This document shows positions 6,047 to 14,530 of a stretch of DNA of 25,344 nt, piece by piece. The translations under genes and the position numbers were made by a program. The DNA comes from an uncultured Eubacteriales bacterium (GTDB taxonomy: Bacteria > Bacillota > Clostridia > Oscillospirales > CAG-272), in the NCBI GenBank assembly GCA_900546315.1, contig URCP01000033.1, positions 1 through 25,344 of the forward strand, in the 5' to 3' direction. Positions within the stretch are counted from its first letter, which is position 1. The number at the start of each line of letters is the position of its first letter. The notes under the pieces are model-generated. The model was not told the origin of the DNA. It did no database searches and worked only from the letters and a program-made list of their open reading frames with translations.

Positions 6047-7291
6047 TTACCCGATAACGCCGCGCATTTCCGCATAAAATTTATCCCCGGAGAACCCGGC
6101 GGCGTGCTCTCTCGCGTTTTTGGCGATGGTTCCCCGCTTTTCGGGGTGTTCGTGCAGGTCGTCCGAGAGCTTATCTATCGCCCGTCTGAGGTTTTCGGCG
6201 TACCCGAGCCCGCGTTTTACAACTATACAGTTGTCTGTCCCGGCGAGTTCCCCGACATATTCGGCGAGCGCGCCCGAGTCCGAGATGACGAGCGGCAGTC
6301 CGCACGCCATAGCCTCGAGCACCGGCAGCCCGCCCGCCTCGTCCGCGACCGACGGCACGACGGCGAAATCGGCGCGGGAGAGGAATCTCGCGGTCGACCT
6401 CGCCTTGACGCTCCCGATGAATATGACTTTCCCGGCGAACTGTTCGTCCGGGTTCTGGAAATCGACGGCGGGCGCGGCGGACTCGAGCTGTTCGCGGTAC
6501 TCGTCGCGGATGTCGGCGCCGTACTCGCTCGAGCCGACGATGAGCAGCTTCATCGCGGACGCCTGATACTCGCTCGACGCGACGGCTTTGACGATCTCGA
6601 CCGCGCCGCGCTCCGGCGTGAGCCTGCCGACGAAGACTCCGAGAATGTCGTCGTCCCCGAGACGATATTTCGCGCGCTTCTCCGCCCTGACATCGGAAAA
6701 TCTCTCCGGGTCGAAGACCGAGAGGTCGACCGCGTCATGGACGATGGAGCACTTCCCATCCGGCACGCCGAGAGATACCGCCTGTTTTTTCATGAATTCG
6801 CTCGGAAATATGAATTTGTTTACCTTGTCGAACCGTTTTCTGAACCCGATCGCTTTGTCCGCGCCGCGGTCGGACGCACTCTTTTCGAGGTCGAAGAAGC
6901 GGTGGTGCGCGTGGAGAATCTTTTCTCCGTCAAGGTATTTCGCGAACTCGAAGCAGTCCTCGAGCAGGATTCTGTCGAATTTCTCGGCTTTCAGGTGCTT
7001 CTGGATTTCCTTCAGGTAGTCGAATCTCGTCCCGTTTTTGTCTCCGTGAAGGATCTGATCGAACCGGTTAGACGGCGGCTCCGAGCGGGTGACGTTTATA
7101 TATGTAAATTTTGTGTGAATATATGGGTTTTCCGGCGCGTCCTTTTCCTCTCCGCGCGAGAAGACGGTGATATCGAGCGGATCCGCCGCGCTTTCGTTCT
7201 GACGGCAGAATGTGTCGGCGAGGCGTTCGATACCGCCGCCGGAGATGGGCGGCATGGTGTAGACCGGCGGCATAATGACAGCGAGCTTCAT
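6047..7291 (-). CDS. GT-B glycosyltransferase (family 4 type)
   Basis: The 414-aa cytoplasmic protein has the two-domain GT-B layout of GT4 enzymes, which transfer a sugar from a nucleotide-sugar donor. The N-terminal domain starts MKLAVIMPPVYTMPPISGGGIERLA, with the glycine-rich acceptor loop GGG. The C-terminal donor domain starts near residue 213 (ILGVFVGRLTPERG), with the VIFIGSV strand and the E-x7-E type signature in VADEAGGLPVLEAMACGLP followed by ISDSGALAEYV. The start is supported by AGGAAGG about 7 nt upstream and by a consensus promoter at 7324-7352. It lies next to a flippase gene but has its own promoter, so a shared surface-polysaccharide pathway is plausible but not proven. Donor and acceptor are unknown. 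Confidence 0.88.
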   Translation of the reverse strand: MKLAVIMPPVYTMPPISGGGIERLADTFCRQNESAADPLDITVFSRGEEKDAPENPYIHTKFTYINVTRSEPPSNRFDQILHGDKNGTRFDYLKEIQKHLKAEKFDRILLEDCFEFAKYLDGEKILHAHHRFFDLEKSASDRGADKAIGFRKRFDKVNKFIFPSEFMKKQAVSLGVPDGKCSIVHDAVDLSVFDPERFSDVRAEKRAKYRLGDDDILGVFVGRLTPERGAVEIVKAVASSEYQASAMKLLIVGSSEYGADIRDEYREQLESAAPAVDFQNPDEQFAGKVIFIGSVKARSTARFLSRADFAVVPSVADEAGGLPVLEAMACGLPLVISDSGALAEYVGELAGTDNCIVVKRGLGYAENLRRAIDKLSDDLHEHPEKRGTIAKNAREHAAGFSGDKFYAEMRGVIG

Positions 7292-7323
7292 TTTCAGACC
7301 TTCCTGTTGGTGGTTTTCAAATA

Positions 7324-7352
7324 ATTATAACATATCCCGGCGTGTTTGTCAA
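7324..7352 (-). promoter_or_regulatory. Promoter of the glycosyltransferase gene
   Basis: On the minus strand TTGACA (7352-7347) and TATAAT (7329-7324) are 17 bp apart. The -35 box lies in the loop of an inverted repeat (tcccggc 7336-7342 with gccggga 7353-7359) at the end of the upstream flippase transcript. Confidence 0.9.
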
Positions 7353-7402
7353 GCCGGGATTTGTATATTCTGATGTTTTTCGGGGCTGAAGTTTGTGAAC
7401 CG

Positions 7403-8926
7403 TTATTTCGCCCGCCTGAGAATCTTCCCGGCGAAGCGCTTCACAACGCCTGTGAAGAACCTGAATTCCCCCCGCCTGAACGACAGCGCGAGGAAAACGG
7501 CGTTCGGAAGGAGGACGACCGCGAGCATCCTGAGCGCGAATCCGCCGATTCCGCCCGGCAGGAGATCGCAGACGGCGAACGTTCCCCACCCCGCGAGCGC
7601 GACGACACCGCCGAAGATGAGATTATTTGTCATCCATTTTTTCATCGACCCATCAAGACAGTTCCGGTCGACCGCGAGCGGTTCCCACCAGACGCTCGTC
7701 GCGAGATGAGATATAGTCGTCCCGAGCAGAACCCCGTCAAGCCCCATCCCGAGCCGGAGAAACAGCACGGACACGCCGAGATTGACCGCCGCCTCAACGA
7801 AGCCCTTGTACCTGACCGGTCTGAAAAGCCCGGCGGCGTTGATGTAGATGAGGTTCGGCTGCCGGATCCCCGCGAGATAGAAGTTGAGCGCCATCAGATG
7901 CACGGCGGTCTCCGGAATATCAAGCCACGAGCCGAACGCGACCCGTATGAACGGCGTCATCAGGCAGTCGAGCGCGATCGCCGAAAACCCGTACATCCAC
8001 GCGACGGCGAAGGTTATGTCGAAGTAGATTTCCCGCCGCCTTTCCCCGGCGACCTCCGCGATGAGGTTGCCGACGCTGGCGGTGACGGCGTTCATGACCT
8101 GCGAGAGGATGGTCTGGATGGTCTGGAGGATCAGCAGGTAGTTCGAGTAGAGCCCGACGAGCACCACATTTATCGAAGCGATGAGCAGATTGTCGGTCCC
8201 GGTGACGGCGACGCTCCCGAAGCGGCTGATGAAGGCGCTTTTCACGTTGTCGGCGATGCTCTTTTTGGTTTTTTCGTCCGGCAGACCTTTAGTTTTCCCG
8301 AGGAACGGGAACATTTTCTTCGCCGCGAGCGAAATTTCGATGTTAGAGGCGAGCGTGCAGGCGAACTGCGCGACGAGGTACAGGATGTAATTCCCTGTAA
8401 CGATAATGATTACCAGCTGAGCTAAATTCTGCAACACCGAGAAGACCGCGAGATTGAGCGTCGATCTCGAGTCGCGCTCAGACGCGGTGACGAGCGCGCG
8501 ACGGTAGGAGAACAGATAGGACCCCGCCGAGTTCGCGAGGAAGAGCAGATAGATGAGCGTGACGTGTCTGACCTCCGGCACGTCCCTCGTGATAAACCCG
8601 AGAAACGGCACGAGACACAACCCGAGAAGCGTCACAACGAGCGCGACGACCCGATAAGCCATCGCGTAGAGATTCATGATTCGACCCGCCGCTTCGTCGT
8701 CGTGGTCGGCGAGAGGGCGGTACAGCGCGTATGTGATGGCGCTGCCCAGTCCGAGCTCGGTCAGACTGAGCAGTGACAGCACCGAGTAGAAGACGCCGTT
8801 GACGCCGAGATAGCCTTCCCCGAGCACCCTTATGAACCAGTATCTGGTAATAAACCCAAAGATGACCGAGATAGTCTGTCCGGCGATGGCGGCGAGACTG
8901 TTCCGCGCTGAGTTTTCCGAGCGCAT
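7403..8926 (-). CDS. Polysaccharide flippase (Wzx/MOP-superfamily oligosaccharide translocase)
   Basis: The 507-aa protein is strongly hydrophobic throughout, with about a dozen predicted membrane segments, as expected for MOP-superfamily lipid-linked oligosaccharide flippases. The N-terminus (SLAAIAGQTISVIFGFITRYWFIRVLGEGYLGVNGVFYSVLSLLSLTELGLG) is typical: the first helix, then the G-x-x-x-L-G-x-x-G segment, then a second helix. It likely moves undecaprenyl-linked repeat units outward. Its ATG shares one base with the TGA of the copper chaperone gene upstream (TGATG), with only a weak ribosome binding site of its own, so it depends on translational coupling. That placement behind copA-copZ is odd for a surface-sugar gene. 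The neighbouring glycosyltransferase is its most plausible functional partner. Confidence 0.87.
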   Translation of the reverse strand: MRSENSARNSLAAIAGQTISVIFGFITRYWFIRVLGEGYLGVNGVFYSVLSLLSLTELGLGSAITYALYRPLADHDDEAAGRIMNLYAMAYRVVALVVTLLGLCLVPFLGFITRDVPEVRHVTLIYLLFLANSAGSYLFSYRRALVTASERDSRSTLNLAVFSVLQNLAQLVIIIVTGNYILYLVAQFACTLASNIEISLAAKKMFPFLGKTKGLPDEKTKKSIADNVKSAFISRFGSVAVTGTDNLLIASINVVLVGLYSNYLLILQTIQTILSQVMNAVTASVGNLIAEVAGERRREIYFDITFAVAWMYGFSAIALDCLMTPFIRVAFGSWLDIPETAVHLMALNFYLAGIRQPNLIYINAAGLFRPVRYKGFVEAAVNLGVSVLFLRLGMGLDGVLLGTTISHLATSVWWEPLAVDRNCLDGSMKKWMTNNLIFGGVVALAGWGTFAVCDLLPGGIGGFALRMLAVVLLPNAVFLALSFRRGEFRFFTGVVKRFAGKILRRAK

Positions 8927-9123
8927 CAGACGGTCTCGATCTTCGTGACGTCGAAGCCGAGATCCTCGACGGCGTTCTTGAGGTCGTTGTCAGCGGCGGT
9001 CGTGTCGACTTCCGCGTATCCGCCCTTGAGGTCTACCTTAGTAGAACCGAAAGCCTTCAGCGCCTTCTCGACGCGCGAGGTACATCCGGAGCAGTGCATT
9101 CCGACGATAGTGATCTTTTTCAT
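8926..9123 (-). CDS. copZ: Copper chaperone, HMA domain (CopZ-like)
   Basis: The 65-aa protein is a single heavy-metal-associated domain. The metal site GMHCSGC (residues 8-14) is followed by RVEKALKAFG, a DLKGGYAEVD strand, and the closing DLGFDV. This is the standard beta-alpha-beta-beta-alpha-beta pattern of CopZ, which carries Cu(I) in the cytoplasm to the P-type ATPase. The ATG is preceded by AAGGAG at 9 nt. It follows copA on the same strand after a 95-nt gap that contains a hairpin, and its stop overlaps the start of the flippase gene. Function as copper chaperone is inferred from the family and the copA neighbour. Confidence 0.88.
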   Translation of the reverse strand: MKKITIVGMHCSGCTSRVEKALKAFGSTKVDLKGGYAEVDTTAADNDLKNAVEDLGFDVTKIETV

Positions 9124-9168
9124 GGTAAAATCTCCTTTTGGGTTTGTATGTATAATAAGGAAGGAATT

Positions 9169-9204
9169 TGTCCGCCGCCGACGTTTTTCAGCCGTCGGCG
9201 GGCA
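9169..9204 (-). promoter_or_regulatory. Intercistronic hairpin between copA and copZ
   Basis: ccgccgacg (from 9173) and cgtcggcgg (ending near 9201) form a 9-bp GC-rich stem around a loop of about nine bases. There is no T-run after it on the minus strand, so it looks like an mRNA-stabilising or processing hairpin rather than a terminator. It could set different copA and copZ transcript levels. Confidence 0.5.
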
Positions 9205-9218
9205 GATTTTCCAGATTA

Positions 9219-11480
9219 TCAGAGCATTTTGATTTTGTAGAGCCTGAGCGCGTTTGTGACGACAAACAGCGACGATAAGCTCATCGCGGCTGCGCCGAGC
9301 ATCGGGCTGAGCGTGACGCCGAGCGGCGCGAGCACTCCGGCGGCGACCGGAATTCCGAGCGTGTTGTAGAAGAACGCCCAGAAGAGGTTCTGCTTTATGT
9401 TGCGGAGGGTGCGGCGCGAGAAGTCGATCGCGGGCGGCACGTCGCCGAGGTCGTTTTTCATCAGGACGATGTCGGCGGAGTCGATTGCGATGTCGGCGCC
9501 GGAGCCGATGGCGATTCCGACGTCGGCGCGGGTGAGCGCTGGCGAGTCGTTGATGCCGTCCCCGACAAATGTCACGATGCCGTTCTTCCGCAGTCCGTCA
9601 ACGACGCGTTCCTTGTCCTGCGGCAGAACCTCGGCGGTGACGTCGTCGACGCCGGCTTCTTTCGCGATAGCTCCGGCGGTGAGCCGGTTGTCGCCGGTCA
9701 GCATCATTGTTGTTACATTCATCGAGTGGAGCTTCGAGATGGCATCAGCGCTCGTCGGCTTGATCCTGTCCGCGACGGCGATGACGCCGGCGAGCTTCCC
9801 GTCGACCGCGAAGAGCATCGGGGTTCTTCCCTTCTTCGCGAGCTCGTCGAGAGTGGAGGCGTATTCGTCATTTTGCACAGCGCCGATTTCCTTCATGAAC
9901 GCGATGTTGCCCGCGGCAACGTTTTTGCCATTCATCACGGCTTTGACGCCGCGTCCGGGGACAGCCGAGAAATTGTCGATTTTCGCGGGAGCGAAGCCTT
10001 TTTCGTCGGTGTAAGCGCGGATAGCCTCGGCGAGCGGGTGCTCGCTCGAAGCCTCGAGAGCCGCCGCGACAGTCAGAAGCTCGTCCTCGTTTTCCGAAAT
10101 AACGTCGGTGACGGACGGATGACCTTCGGTAATAGTGCCGGTTTTGTCAAGCGCGACGGTTTTGGTATCGTGCAATATCTCCAAAGCTTCTGCGGATTTG
10201 ACGAGAATTCCGCGTTCAGCGAGCCGCCCGACCGAGACTGTGACCGCGACAGGCGTAGCGAGTCCGAGCGCGCACGGGCAGGAGATGACGAGCACCGAGA
10301 TACCGCGCGACAGGGCGAAATCGAAGCTACGCCCGAGGATGAGCCAGACGATGAGCGTGACCGCCGCGATCGACATGACGACCGGGACGAAGATGCCGCT
10401 GACCTTGTCGGCGAGCTTCGCGATAGGCGCTTTGGTCGCGCCCGCGTCCCGCACGAGGTCGATGATTTTCGCGAGGGCGGTCTCCCCGCCGACCTTTTCG
10501 GCGCGGAATTTGAAGGAGCCGGTCTTGTTGATCGACGCGGTCATGACGCGGCTGCCGACCGTCTTTTCGACCGGAATCGACTCGCCGGTGAGCGCGGATT
10601 CATCAATTGACGAGCTGCCCTCGACGATGGTGCCGTCTGCAGGAAGCGACTGTCCGGGCTTCACAATTATGATGTCACCGACCTGAAGCGCGGAGGTTTT
10701 GACTTCGACCTGGACGCCGTTTTTTTCGACTATGGCGGTGTCCGGCGCGAGCTTCATCAGGTGCTCGACGGCGGCGCCGGTCTTGTTTTTCGAGCGTTCC
10801 TCGAGAAACTTTCCGACCGAGACGAGGGTGAGGATCATCGCGGCGGACTCGAAATACAGATTGGAACCGTAGGTTTTCGCGAGCTCAAGATCGCCGTGTC
10901 CGAGCCCGTACCCGATCATGTAGATCGCGAACACGCCGTAGACGAGCGCGGCGGCGGAACCGACGGCGACGAGCGAGTCCATGTTGGGCGACCTGTTCCA
11001 GAGCGCCTTGAACCCGACGATGTAGAACTTTCGGTTAAGATATACAATAGGAAGCGTCAGAAGAAGCTGGGTAAAGGCAAATACGACAAGATTTTCAGTA
11101 CCGTGGAAAATATGCGGCGTCGGAAGCCCGACCATGTGCCCCATCGTGAGGTACATGAGAACCGCTAAAATCGCGACCGAGGCGATGAGTCGACGCTTCA
11201 TATTCTCGGCTTCGTTCTTCTCTTTTTTCTTTTCTTCCTTAATAATAGCGGTTTCATCCGCTTTCTGATCGGCAGGCGCGGCGCTGAATCCCGCTTTTTC
11301 TACAGCCGTAATTATCTTTTGCCTGAGCTCCGGAGTGTCCTTTTCGCACTCAACTACGAGTGTCTTCGCGAGCAGATTTACCTCTGCGCTCGTGACTCCT
11401 TCGACGCGTTTCGAGACACGTTCGACAGAAGCGGAACAAGCCGCGCAGCTCATTCCTTCGACAGAAAACTTAACTTTCAC
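9219..11480 (-). CDS. copA: Copper-exporting P1B-type ATPase
   Basis: The 753-aa protein contains the full CopA layout. One N-terminal metal-binding domain carries GMSCAAC (residues 9-15), followed by a charged linker (IIKEEKKKEKNEAEN) and eight expected membrane helices. The actuator motif TGES is at 298-301, the membrane metal-binding CPC at 401-403, the phosphorylation site DKTGT at 445-449, the SEHPL motif near 479-483, and GDGINDSPAL at 640-649. The YN pair near 705 and MSLSS near 733-737 in the last helices indicate Cu(I) selectivity. It exports Cu(I) using ATP. The start codon is GTG, supported by AAGGAGG 10 nt upstream. It follows gtrA with a 58-nt gap that contains no clear terminator. 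No CsoR/CopY gene or recognisable copper operator is visible. Confidence 0.95.
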   Translation of the reverse strand: MKVKFSVEGMSCAACSASVERVSKRVEGVTSAEVNLLAKTLVVECEKDTPELRQKIITAVEKAGFSAAPADQKADETAIIKEEKKKEKNEAENMKRRLIASVAILAVLMYLTMGHMVGLPTPHIFHGTENLVVFAFTQLLLTLPIVYLNRKFYIVGFKALWNRSPNMDSLVAVGSAAALVYGVFAIYMIGYGLGHGDLELAKTYGSNLYFESAAMILTLVSVGKFLEERSKNKTGAAVEHLMKLAPDTAIVEKNGVQVEVKTSALQVGDIIIVKPGQSLPADGTIVEGSSSIDESALTGESIPVEKTVGSRVMTASINKTGSFKFRAEKVGGETALAKIIDLVRDAGATKAPIAKLADKVSGIFVPVVMSIAAVTLIVWLILGRSFDFALSRGISVLVISCPCALGLATPVAVTVSVGRLAERGILVKSAEALEILHDTKTVALDKTGTITEGHPSVTDVISENEDELLTVAAALEASSEHPLAEAIRAYTDEKGFAPAKIDNFSAVPGRGVKAVMNGKNVAAGNIAFMKEIGAVQNDEYASTLDELAKKGRTPMLFAVDGKLAGVIAVADRIKPTSADAISKLHSMNVTTMMLTGDNRLTAGAIAKEAGVDDVTAEVLPQDKERVVDGLRKNGIVTFVGDGINDSPALTRADVGIAIGSGADIAIDSADIVLMKNDLGDVPPAIDFSRRTLRNIKQNLFWAFFYNTLGIPVAAGVLAPLGVTLSPMLGAAAMSLSSLFVVTNALRLYKIKML

Positions 11481-11538
11481 CGGTAATATGCCTCCTTGGT
11501 TTCCAGCAGTGATTTTGCAAGTTGTGTCAGGCTGACTT

Positions 11539-11952
11539 TCATTTTTTGCGGAAAACCAGCAGCTTTGAGAGTACGTAATTTAAAATAATTGTGATGACAG
11601 CGACCGGAATCGGCACGATTTTGTCGCTGATTTTTACGACTTCGACGAGGAAGACTGTGAGCCCGAACTCGACGACGCCGGTGGCGATCCGGCTGGCGAA
11701 GAATTCCCCGCCCTGCCGCAGCAGCGCCTTCGCCGAGTAGTCCTTGTCGAGGAAGACCCAGTGCTTGTTGACGAAGAACGCGAAGACGACGGCGGCGACC
11801 CACGAGATGACTTTCGATATTTTGTAGTCGATGCCGAGAAACAGCGGCAGGTAGTAGAATATCCAGCTGACGACCGTGGTAAGTCCGCCGAAGAACACAT
11901 AGCTTATTATTTCATAATATTTATGAAATAAATTCTTTATTTTAGCAATCAT
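11539..11952 (-). CDS. GtrA-family membrane protein
   Basis: The 137-aa protein has four hydrophobic segments and the GtrA-family marks: YVFFGGLTTVVSWIFYYL at the first helix, then WVAAVVFAFFVNKHWVF, and the C-terminal NYVLSKLLVF. GtrA proteins are small membrane proteins linked to flipping of polyprenyl-phosphate sugars for wall or O-antigen decoration, which agrees with a flippase and a glycosyltransferase nearby. The ATG lies inside the end of rnmV (11-nt overlap), so translation is likely coupled. The same operon goes on to copA after 58 nt. The sugar is unknown. Confidence 0.88.
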   Translation of the reverse strand: MIAKIKNLFHKYYEIISYVFFGGLTTVVSWIFYYLPLFLGIDYKISKVISWVAAVVFAFFVNKHWVFLDKDYSAKALLRQGGEFFASRIATGVVEFGLTVFLVEVVKISDKIVPIPVAVITIILNYVLSKLLVFRKK

Positions 11953-12553
11953 TATTTACAATCCTCGAGTATTCGTCACGACCACATAGCATATTGACGG
12001 CGGCGAGCAGCGCGTTAGCCGACAGCCCGGAAGGAAGCCCGAGCGCCGCGGCGAGCCTGTTCCGCCTTCCCACGCTGCCTTCCCCGCCGGAAAGTCCATC
12101 CGCGAAGAAGTCCGCCTTCGTGACCTGCTGCTTATTTGTAAAATTATTGTAACTATTATCAGAATTTACTGCGAACGGCTCGAAGAGCTTCCGCAGCATT
12201 TCCGCCTCCATCCCCTCGACACCGAGAAAACCGGCTTTCGACGGAGCCTTTTTCCGCCGTTCCTTCCCGGCGATTTCGGGCGTGTAGAGGTGGATGAGCT
12301 TGTCCTTCGGCAGAATCGACTTGAAATAGTTGCGGATGACAAGCCCGGCGCCGTCGCTGTCGGTCAGGACGATGATCCCGCGCGGTTCGGCAATTCGACG
12401 AATGAGCGCTGTTTTCTCGGCGCTCGAGAAGATTCCGAACCCGTCAGTTGTTACGATATTGGCGTCAATTATTGAACAAAGCTTGATTTTGTCGTATTTT
12501 CCTTCAACGGCAATCGGAATATCGACGCGCAGCTTGCTTATTTGATTGTCCAT
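11942..12553 (-). CDS. rnmV: Ribonuclease M5
   Basis: The protein (203 aa from this start) is an RNase M5, which trims 5S rRNA precursor in Gram-positive bacteria. The N-terminal half is a Toprim domain: IAVEGKYDKIKL holds the catalytic glutamate and IVLTDSDGAG the DxD. The rest is the M5 C-terminal region (GVEGMEAEMLRKLFEPF, then LSANALLAAVNML). The ATG at 12553 overlaps the holA stop by one base (TGATG); an in-frame GTG at 12562 is the alternative start. M5 is normally encoded beside ksgA or in DNA-replication neighbourhoods; here it follows holA. There is a low-complexity Asn/Ser stretch (NSDNSYNNFTNKQQ) between the two domains. Confidence 0.88.
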   Translation of the reverse strand: MDNQISKLRVDIPIAVEGKYDKIKLCSIIDANIVTTDGFGIFSSAEKTALIRRIAEPRGIIVLTDSDGAGLVIRNYFKSILPKDKLIHLYTPEIAGKERRKKAPSKAGFLGVEGMEAEMLRKLFEPFAVNSDNSYNNFTNKQQVTKADFFADGLSGGEGSVGRRNRLAAALGLPSGLSANALLAAVNMLCGRDEYSRIVNNDC

Positions 12554-13674
12554 CAGTTCCACACCCGCCTGTTCCTGAGCAGTCCCGCCTGAATTATCAG
12601 CCGTTCGAGCATCAGATAATCATCCGCCGACCCGGATTTGAGCGCCGCATCGGTGTCCGCGCAGAGCCGGATGACCGCGGTGAGCGCGCGTTCGTCACAT
12701 ATTTTCGCCTTTGTCATCCGCAGCTTCGCGACGAAAGGATGCAGCCCGAGCCGTTTCGCCGCCTCGTCAGACCCGAACCCGGCGTCGGAAAATGTCTTGA
12801 GAAGCATTAGATCCGTGTAAATTTTGGCAATACCGCCTAAAATAACCTGTACAGATTCTCCTCTTTTCTTCATATCGCCGAGAATATTGAACGCCTTGTC
12901 GAGGTTGTTCTCAAGCACCGCGTCGGCGAACTCGAACGCGCCGATCTCCTTGTTGTGCGGGCAGACGAGGTCAATGTGCGATTTCTCGAGCCGTTCGACA
13001 TTCTTAAAATGAAGGAACGCGCAGAGCTTGTCGATTTCGTTCGCGAGCGTGGTCATGTCGTGCCCGACGGTGTCGATGAGATATGTGCATTCTGACGGTT
13101 CCGCGATAATCTTGTCGGCGGAAAAGTGTTTTGACACCCACATGACGAGTTTCTGCGTCGGCTCATGTGCAAATTCAACAGGAATCGCATATTTTGCGAT
13201 GAGTTTATATATAGCGCTGGGCGATTTGGAGTCCCCACTGTCGAATGTTTCAACTGTAGTATAAACAACAGTCAGCGTGTCGACGCTGTCCTTCGCGGCT
13301 TGGAGCCAGTTTTCGATGCCCTCGAGGTCGTCTTTTTTGCGAAAATCGCCGAACGGCAGCGCGTAAATCTCAACGAGTTTGAGGTCCGCCATCATCGCGG
13401 GCGCCAGAATTGCGTTCCGGACGGCGGACGGCTCGTAGTTGTCATTTGTAAAAATGAAGTGATTGAACGCCGCGGCATTCCCGGCGGCGCAGATTTTGTC
13501 CCGAAGCGACTCGAGCTCGCGCCTTTTCAGGAAATTTTCGTCCCCGAAGAAGAGAAAAGCTCCCGCGCGCGCCTGCCGCATCTCGGTCCGGAACTGCCCA
13601 CCGGTAATTTTCTGCCGCAGACCGCCCTGCCGTCCGTCATTTTGACGGACGCTGGTTTTCCGCTGCTCCGCCAT
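12553..13674 (-). CDS. holA: DNA polymerase III delta subunit
   Basis: The 373-aa product matches HolA, the clamp-loader delta subunit that opens the sliding clamp. Recognisable parts are AGAFLFFGDENFLKRRELESLRDKI (the HolA version of the P-loop region, without a functional Walker A), the LVEIYALPFGDF strand region, a central domain with YLIDTVGHDMTTLANEIDKLCAF, and the C-terminal collar domain (FEFADAVLENNLDKAFNIL, then LRMTKAKICDERALTAVIRLCADTD). The start at 13674 is chosen because GGAGG is 9 nt upstream and it is one base after the upstream stop (TGA-C-ATG); the longer frame upstream is only overlap with the preceding gene. It lies second in the packed minus-strand operon. Confidence 0.9.
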   Translation of the reverse strand: MAEQRKTSVRQNDGRQGGLRQKITGGQFRTEMRQARAGAFLFFGDENFLKRRELESLRDKICAAGNAAAFNHFIFTNDNYEPSAVRNAILAPAMMADLKLVEIYALPFGDFRKKDDLEGIENWLQAAKDSVDTLTVVYTTVETFDSGDSKSPSAIYKLIAKYAIPVEFAHEPTQKLVMWVSKHFSADKIIAEPSECTYLIDTVGHDMTTLANEIDKLCAFLHFKNVERLEKSHIDLVCPHNKEIGAFEFADAVLENNLDKAFNILGDMKKRGESVQVILGGIAKIYTDLMLLKTFSDAGFGSDEAAKRLGLHPFVAKLRMTKAKICDERALTAVIRLCADTDAALKSGSADDYLMLERLIIQAGLLRNRRVWN

Positions 13675-13675
13675 G

Positions 13676-14302
13676 TCACTCGTCCTCCGGCTCGTCGGCA
13701 TCGAACACAACCGACGACGGATCGACGCCGCCATGATCCCCGTTTTCACCGTTGTTCAAAAAGACGGAACTAATGAGCTCTTCAACTGTATCTATGTCCG
13801 ACTTTTTAACAGGAACGTCTATTGGCATGACTACAATGTGAATGGATGTGCTTTCCTTCTCCGCCCCGCGGAACTCGATCGTGTAATTGAGGAAAAGCTC
13901 GCCGCCGTTCGTCGTGATATTGTTCAAAACTTTAGCGGTGTTCACACAGACTTCGAAAGCGAGCTCGGGCGTCGTGTAGACGCAGACATGCCGGACGCCC
14001 TCTTCGAAGACGAGCGCCGACTCGACGACTCCGGTCCGGAGCAGTGACACAACGCCCGGATTTTTGTATTCAAAGGAAAGACAGGTGCAAGCGCCTGCCA
14101 TCCCGGTAATTTCGGTCTCGAAATATTCGATCTCAATCCGTCCGTCGACGACGCGGAGGATGCCCTCGGTCGTCATTTCGAACTTTTCGGAGTCGGTCTC
14201 GAGCTCGGTCTCGTCGACAATCCGGCTGCCACGCGCTTCCTCAGTGACCGCGATCTGATCGTGAGATGATTCAATTTTAATAGAAACGTTCTTTTTAATC
14301 AT
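13676..14302 (-). CDS. DUF1934 domain protein (YwiB-like)
   Basis: The 208-aa cytoplasmic protein begins MIKKNVSIKIESSHDQ and runs through a lipocalin-like beta-rich domain (EGILRVVDGRIEIEYFETEITGM, then a THIHIVVM-like strand STSIHIVVMPIDV) that matches DUF1934/YwiB. The family's function is not established. This copy has extra sequence: an acidic C-terminal tail (DPSSVVFDADEPEDE). The ATG at 14302 fits the family start but has no good ribosome binding site; an ATG at 14380 in the same frame is possible but adds residues unlike the family. It is the first gene of the long operon, and holA starts one base after its stop. Confidence 0.78.
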   Translation of the reverse strand: MIKKNVSIKIESSHDQIAVTEEARGSRIVDETELETDSEKFEMTTEGILRVVDGRIEIEYFETEITGMAGACTCLSFEYKNPGVVSLLRTGVVESALVFEEGVRHVCVYTTPELAFEVCVNTAKVLNNITTNGGELFLNYTIEFRGAEKESTSIHIVVMPIDVPVKKSDIDTVEELISSVFLNNGENGDHGGVDPSSVVFDADEPEDE

Positions 14303-14318
14303 GTAAATATATAAATAA

Positions 14319-14344
14319 CACACAGTTACCTGTCGCAAACAGGT
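14319..14344 (-). promoter_or_regulatory. Leader hairpin before the DUF1934 gene
   Basis: tacctgt and acaggta form a perfect 7-bp stem around a 5-base loop in the leader, about 20 nt upstream of the start at 14302. The gene lacks a clear ribosome binding site, so this hairpin could influence initiation. Confidence 0.45.
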
Positions 14345-14394
14345 ACGTGGTGAGATATGATGATCGTATTTTCGACACATTTGCCAACATACTA

Positions 14395-14423
14395 ATTATA
14401 CCACCGCGGCGCCGACAATTCAA
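14395..14423 (-). promoter_or_regulatory. Promoter of the DUF1934-holA-rnmV-gtrA-cop operon
   Basis: On the minus strand TTGAAT (14423-14418) and TATAAT (14400-14395) are 17 bp apart. The leader to 14302 is about 90 nt. I see no strong promoter further down the run, so this may serve all seven genes to 7403, with extra internal starts not excluded. Confidence 0.8.
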
Positions 14424-14530
14424 GGATTATATGTTAATATTCTGTCAATTTGCATCAGATTTCAAAGTATCCCGCGCCGCCGCCCGCGCAGACTAATCCT
14501 GAAACCACATATAATAAGGAAGGAAAATTT

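Noticed and set aside
6104..8425. Long plus-strand open frames opposite the glycosyltransferase and flippase
   Set aside because: Compositional shadows of GC-rich minus-strand genes; no domains and no start signals.
14510..14515. TATAAT just before the gene at 14531 as a promoter
   Set aside because: No -35 match at any normal spacing, and it would place the transcription start on the ribosome binding site.
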